Below the pieces are notes generated by a model. The model was not told the DNA's origin. It was given only the letters and a program-made list of their open reading frames with translations, and ran no database searches. DNA of 5,430 nucleotides, from NCBI GenBank assembly GCA_003105305.1, contig PQAQ01000245.1, forward strand, positions 1-5,430, in the 5' to 3' direction. Shown here piece after piece: positions 4,093 to 5,430 of the stretch; position 1 is the first letter of the stretch; each line of letters starts with the position of its first letter. A program made the translations under genes and the position numbers. This DNA is from Candidatus Methylomirabilota bacterium. Lineage in GTDB: Bacteria > Methylomirabilota > Methylomirabilia > Methylomirabilales > Methylomirabilaceae.

Positions 4093-5430
4093 TTAGAGCC
4101 CGAAGACGTAGAGCATCCCGCCCTTACTCGACGCCATCGGCAAACCGGACAGGTAGGCCGCGTTCACTCCGCCCAACGCTGCTGTCGGATCATCCGGTGG
4201 AAGATCGAGCGACACCGTGGCGCCGAACCATCCGCCGATCCCGGAGTACACCGCAACATACTGCTTACCGTCCGGCCCCTTGAAGGTCATCGGGTTGCCG
4301 ATGATTCCGGAACCGACCTTATGCTTCCACAGCAGCTTCCCATCGAGAGCGTTGACCGCCTTAAACCAGCCGTCCATCGTGCCGTAGAAGACGACGTTCG
4401 TGGAGGTTGCCAGCGGGCCGCTCCATGGCGGCTGCTGCTCTTTGATTTCCCATACCCTCTTGCCCTTATTGAGATCCCAGGCAATGACATCGCCCCACCA
4501 GTTGTCCTTACCCTCGTGACCATTAAACATCAGGACGTTGGCGCCAACGTACGGGGCCCCCGCCGTATACTGGACCAGCACCCCTTCATAGTTCATACAC
4601 ATATTGTTGACGGAAGCGTAGAAGAGGTTGGTCTTCGGAGAATAGGCCGCAGGCACCTGGTTCTTGCCACCCATTGCGCAGGGGCAGATATTCTTGGTGT
4701 CTTCACCCTGCTTTGTCAGTTTGTCGGTGTTGACGATCGGACGCCCTGTCTTCAGATCGATCCCCTTTGCCCAGTTAAGGTAGACGAACGCATCGGCCTT
4801 CAGGAGCGTGCCGTTGGTGCGGTCAAGGGTGTAGACGAAGCCGTTTCTGTCGAAGTGGGTGAGCGCCTTGACCTTCTTGCCGCCGATCGTCTGATCGGTC
4901 AGGACCGACTCATTGATCCCGTCATAGTCCCAGTTATCCCACGGGGTCATCTGATAGGCCCACTTGGCTGCCCCGGTATCAGGATTGCGAGCCCAGATGG
5001 TCATCGACCACTTGTTGTCACCACCCTTGCGAGGAGCGGGATTCCAGGTACCGGGGTTACCGGTGCTGTAATAGAGAAGGTTCAACTCAGGATCATACGA
5101 ATACCAACCCCAGGTGGTGCCGCCGCCCACTTTCCACTGCTCGCCAGGCCAGCTCTTGGTCCCCTCGCCAAATCGTCCGTAATGCGGGTTCGCGGCATTG
5201 AAGTCGGACGCCAGCAAAAGCTCATCATCGGGCCCCGTGCTGTAGGCCTTCCACATCAGCTTGCCGTCTTTGATGTTGTAGGCCGCCACCCAGCCGCGAA
5301 CACCGAATTCACCGCCGGCGACGCCGACGATGAATTTGTCGTGAATCACCATTCCGGCGCCGGTATTGGTTTGACCCTTGGAGGGGTCGGCATTCCGAGT
5401 CTTCCACACCTCCTTGCCGGTCTTGGCATC
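4093..5430 (-). CDS. xoxF: XoxF, lanthanide-dependent PQQ methanol dehydrogenase (partial, N-terminus outside window)
   Basis: The frame is open from the stop at 4093 to the window edge, giving 445 C-terminal residues of a protein that is usually about 600. It is the periplasmic quinoprotein that oxidises methanol (and often formaldehyde). Numbering from the first visible residue, the metal-binding set is present: Glu41 in GGEFGVRG, Asn125 in STGNPG, the catalytic Asp168 and the extra Asp170 in WDYDG. That second aspartate is the XoxF hallmark and coordinates the lanthanide; calcium-type MxaF has alanine there. Arg195 in DRNG fits the conserved active-site arginine. Beta-propeller tryptophan-docking repeats such as DAKTGKEVWK, DPDTGAAKW-like and LDGKLLWKH segments recur. 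Cys249 and Cys278 match the conserved disulfide; Cys251 is additional. The vicinal-cysteine motif and signal peptide should lie beyond 5430. A strong terminator follows the gene directly. Confidence 0.97.
   Translation of the reverse strand, partial: DAKTGKEVWKTRNADPSKGQTNTGAGMVIHDKFIVGVAGGEFGVRGWVAAYNIKDGKLMWKAYSTGPDDELLLASDFNAANPHYGRFGEGTKSWPGEQWKVGGGTTWGWYSYDPELNLLYYSTGNPGTWNPAPRKGGDNKWSMTIWARNPDTGAAKWAYQMTPWDNWDYDGINESVLTDQTIGGKKVKALTHFDRNGFVYTLDRTNGTLLKADAFVYLNWAKGIDLKTGRPIVNTDKLTKQGEDTKNICPCAMGGKNQVPAAYSPKTNLFYASVNNMCMNYEGVLVQYTAGAPYVGANVLMFNGHEGKDNWWGDVIAWDLNKGKRVWEIKEQQPPWSGPLATSTNVVFYGTMDGWFKAVNALDGKLLWKHKVGSGIIGNPMTFKGPDGKQYVAVYSGIGGWFGATVSLDLPPDDPTAALGGVNAAYLSGLPMASSKGGMLYVFGL

Overview
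The window (about 57% GC by eye) reads as part of the chromosome of a methanol-oxidising bacterium. The right-hand two thirds hold a xox cluster on the minus strand: the large lanthanide-type methanol dehydrogenase (xoxF, cut by the window edge), a MxaJ/XoxJ-type periplasmic binding protein, a XoxG-type c-type cytochrome and a small secreted protein of unknown function. Separate single-copy xoxF, xoxJ and xoxG genes with no mxaI in view, next to general housekeeping genes, would fit an NC10 bacterium related to Candidatus Methylomirabilis. That taxonomic guess is inference; other xoxF-bearing methylotrophs are not excluded.

Layout. Positions 34-1523 hold three plus-strand genes, tightly packed: a YbhB/YbcL-type PEBP protein, a SixA-type phosphohistidine phosphatase starting one base after it, and a four-helix membrane protein. 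They run toward a convergent hairpin at 1559-1588, beyond which everything lies on the minus strand. First comes a cold-shock protein gene (1613-1819). Its roughly 240-base upstream region contains a clear sigma70-type promoter (TTGACA, 17 bp, TATTGT) and, inside the leader, a terminator-like hairpin followed by a T-rich tract. Then come the secreted protein (2082-2519), xoxG (2532-3026), xoxJ (3080-3970), a strong intrinsic terminator (4046-4077 plus T tract) and the partial xoxF (4093 to beyond 5430).

How the parts work together. XoxF oxidises methanol with PQQ and a lanthanide in the periplasm. XoxG is expected to take the electrons, and XoxJ is needed for activity or maturation of the enzyme in better-studied methylotrophs. 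The terminator directly after xoxF suggests that the abundant dehydrogenase is made in excess over XoxJ, XoxG and the small secreted protein, which would come from read-through or a weak internal promoter. The secreted protein starts 12 bases after xoxG, so it is probably co-expressed and is the least understood part of the cluster.

The most interesting unexplained signals are the possible attenuator in the cold-shock leader, a 9-bp dyad flanking that promoter, the xoxF-xoxJ terminator, and the small secreted protein as a possible extra xox component. I found no CRISPR array, tRNA, rRNA, insertion sequence or phage gene.
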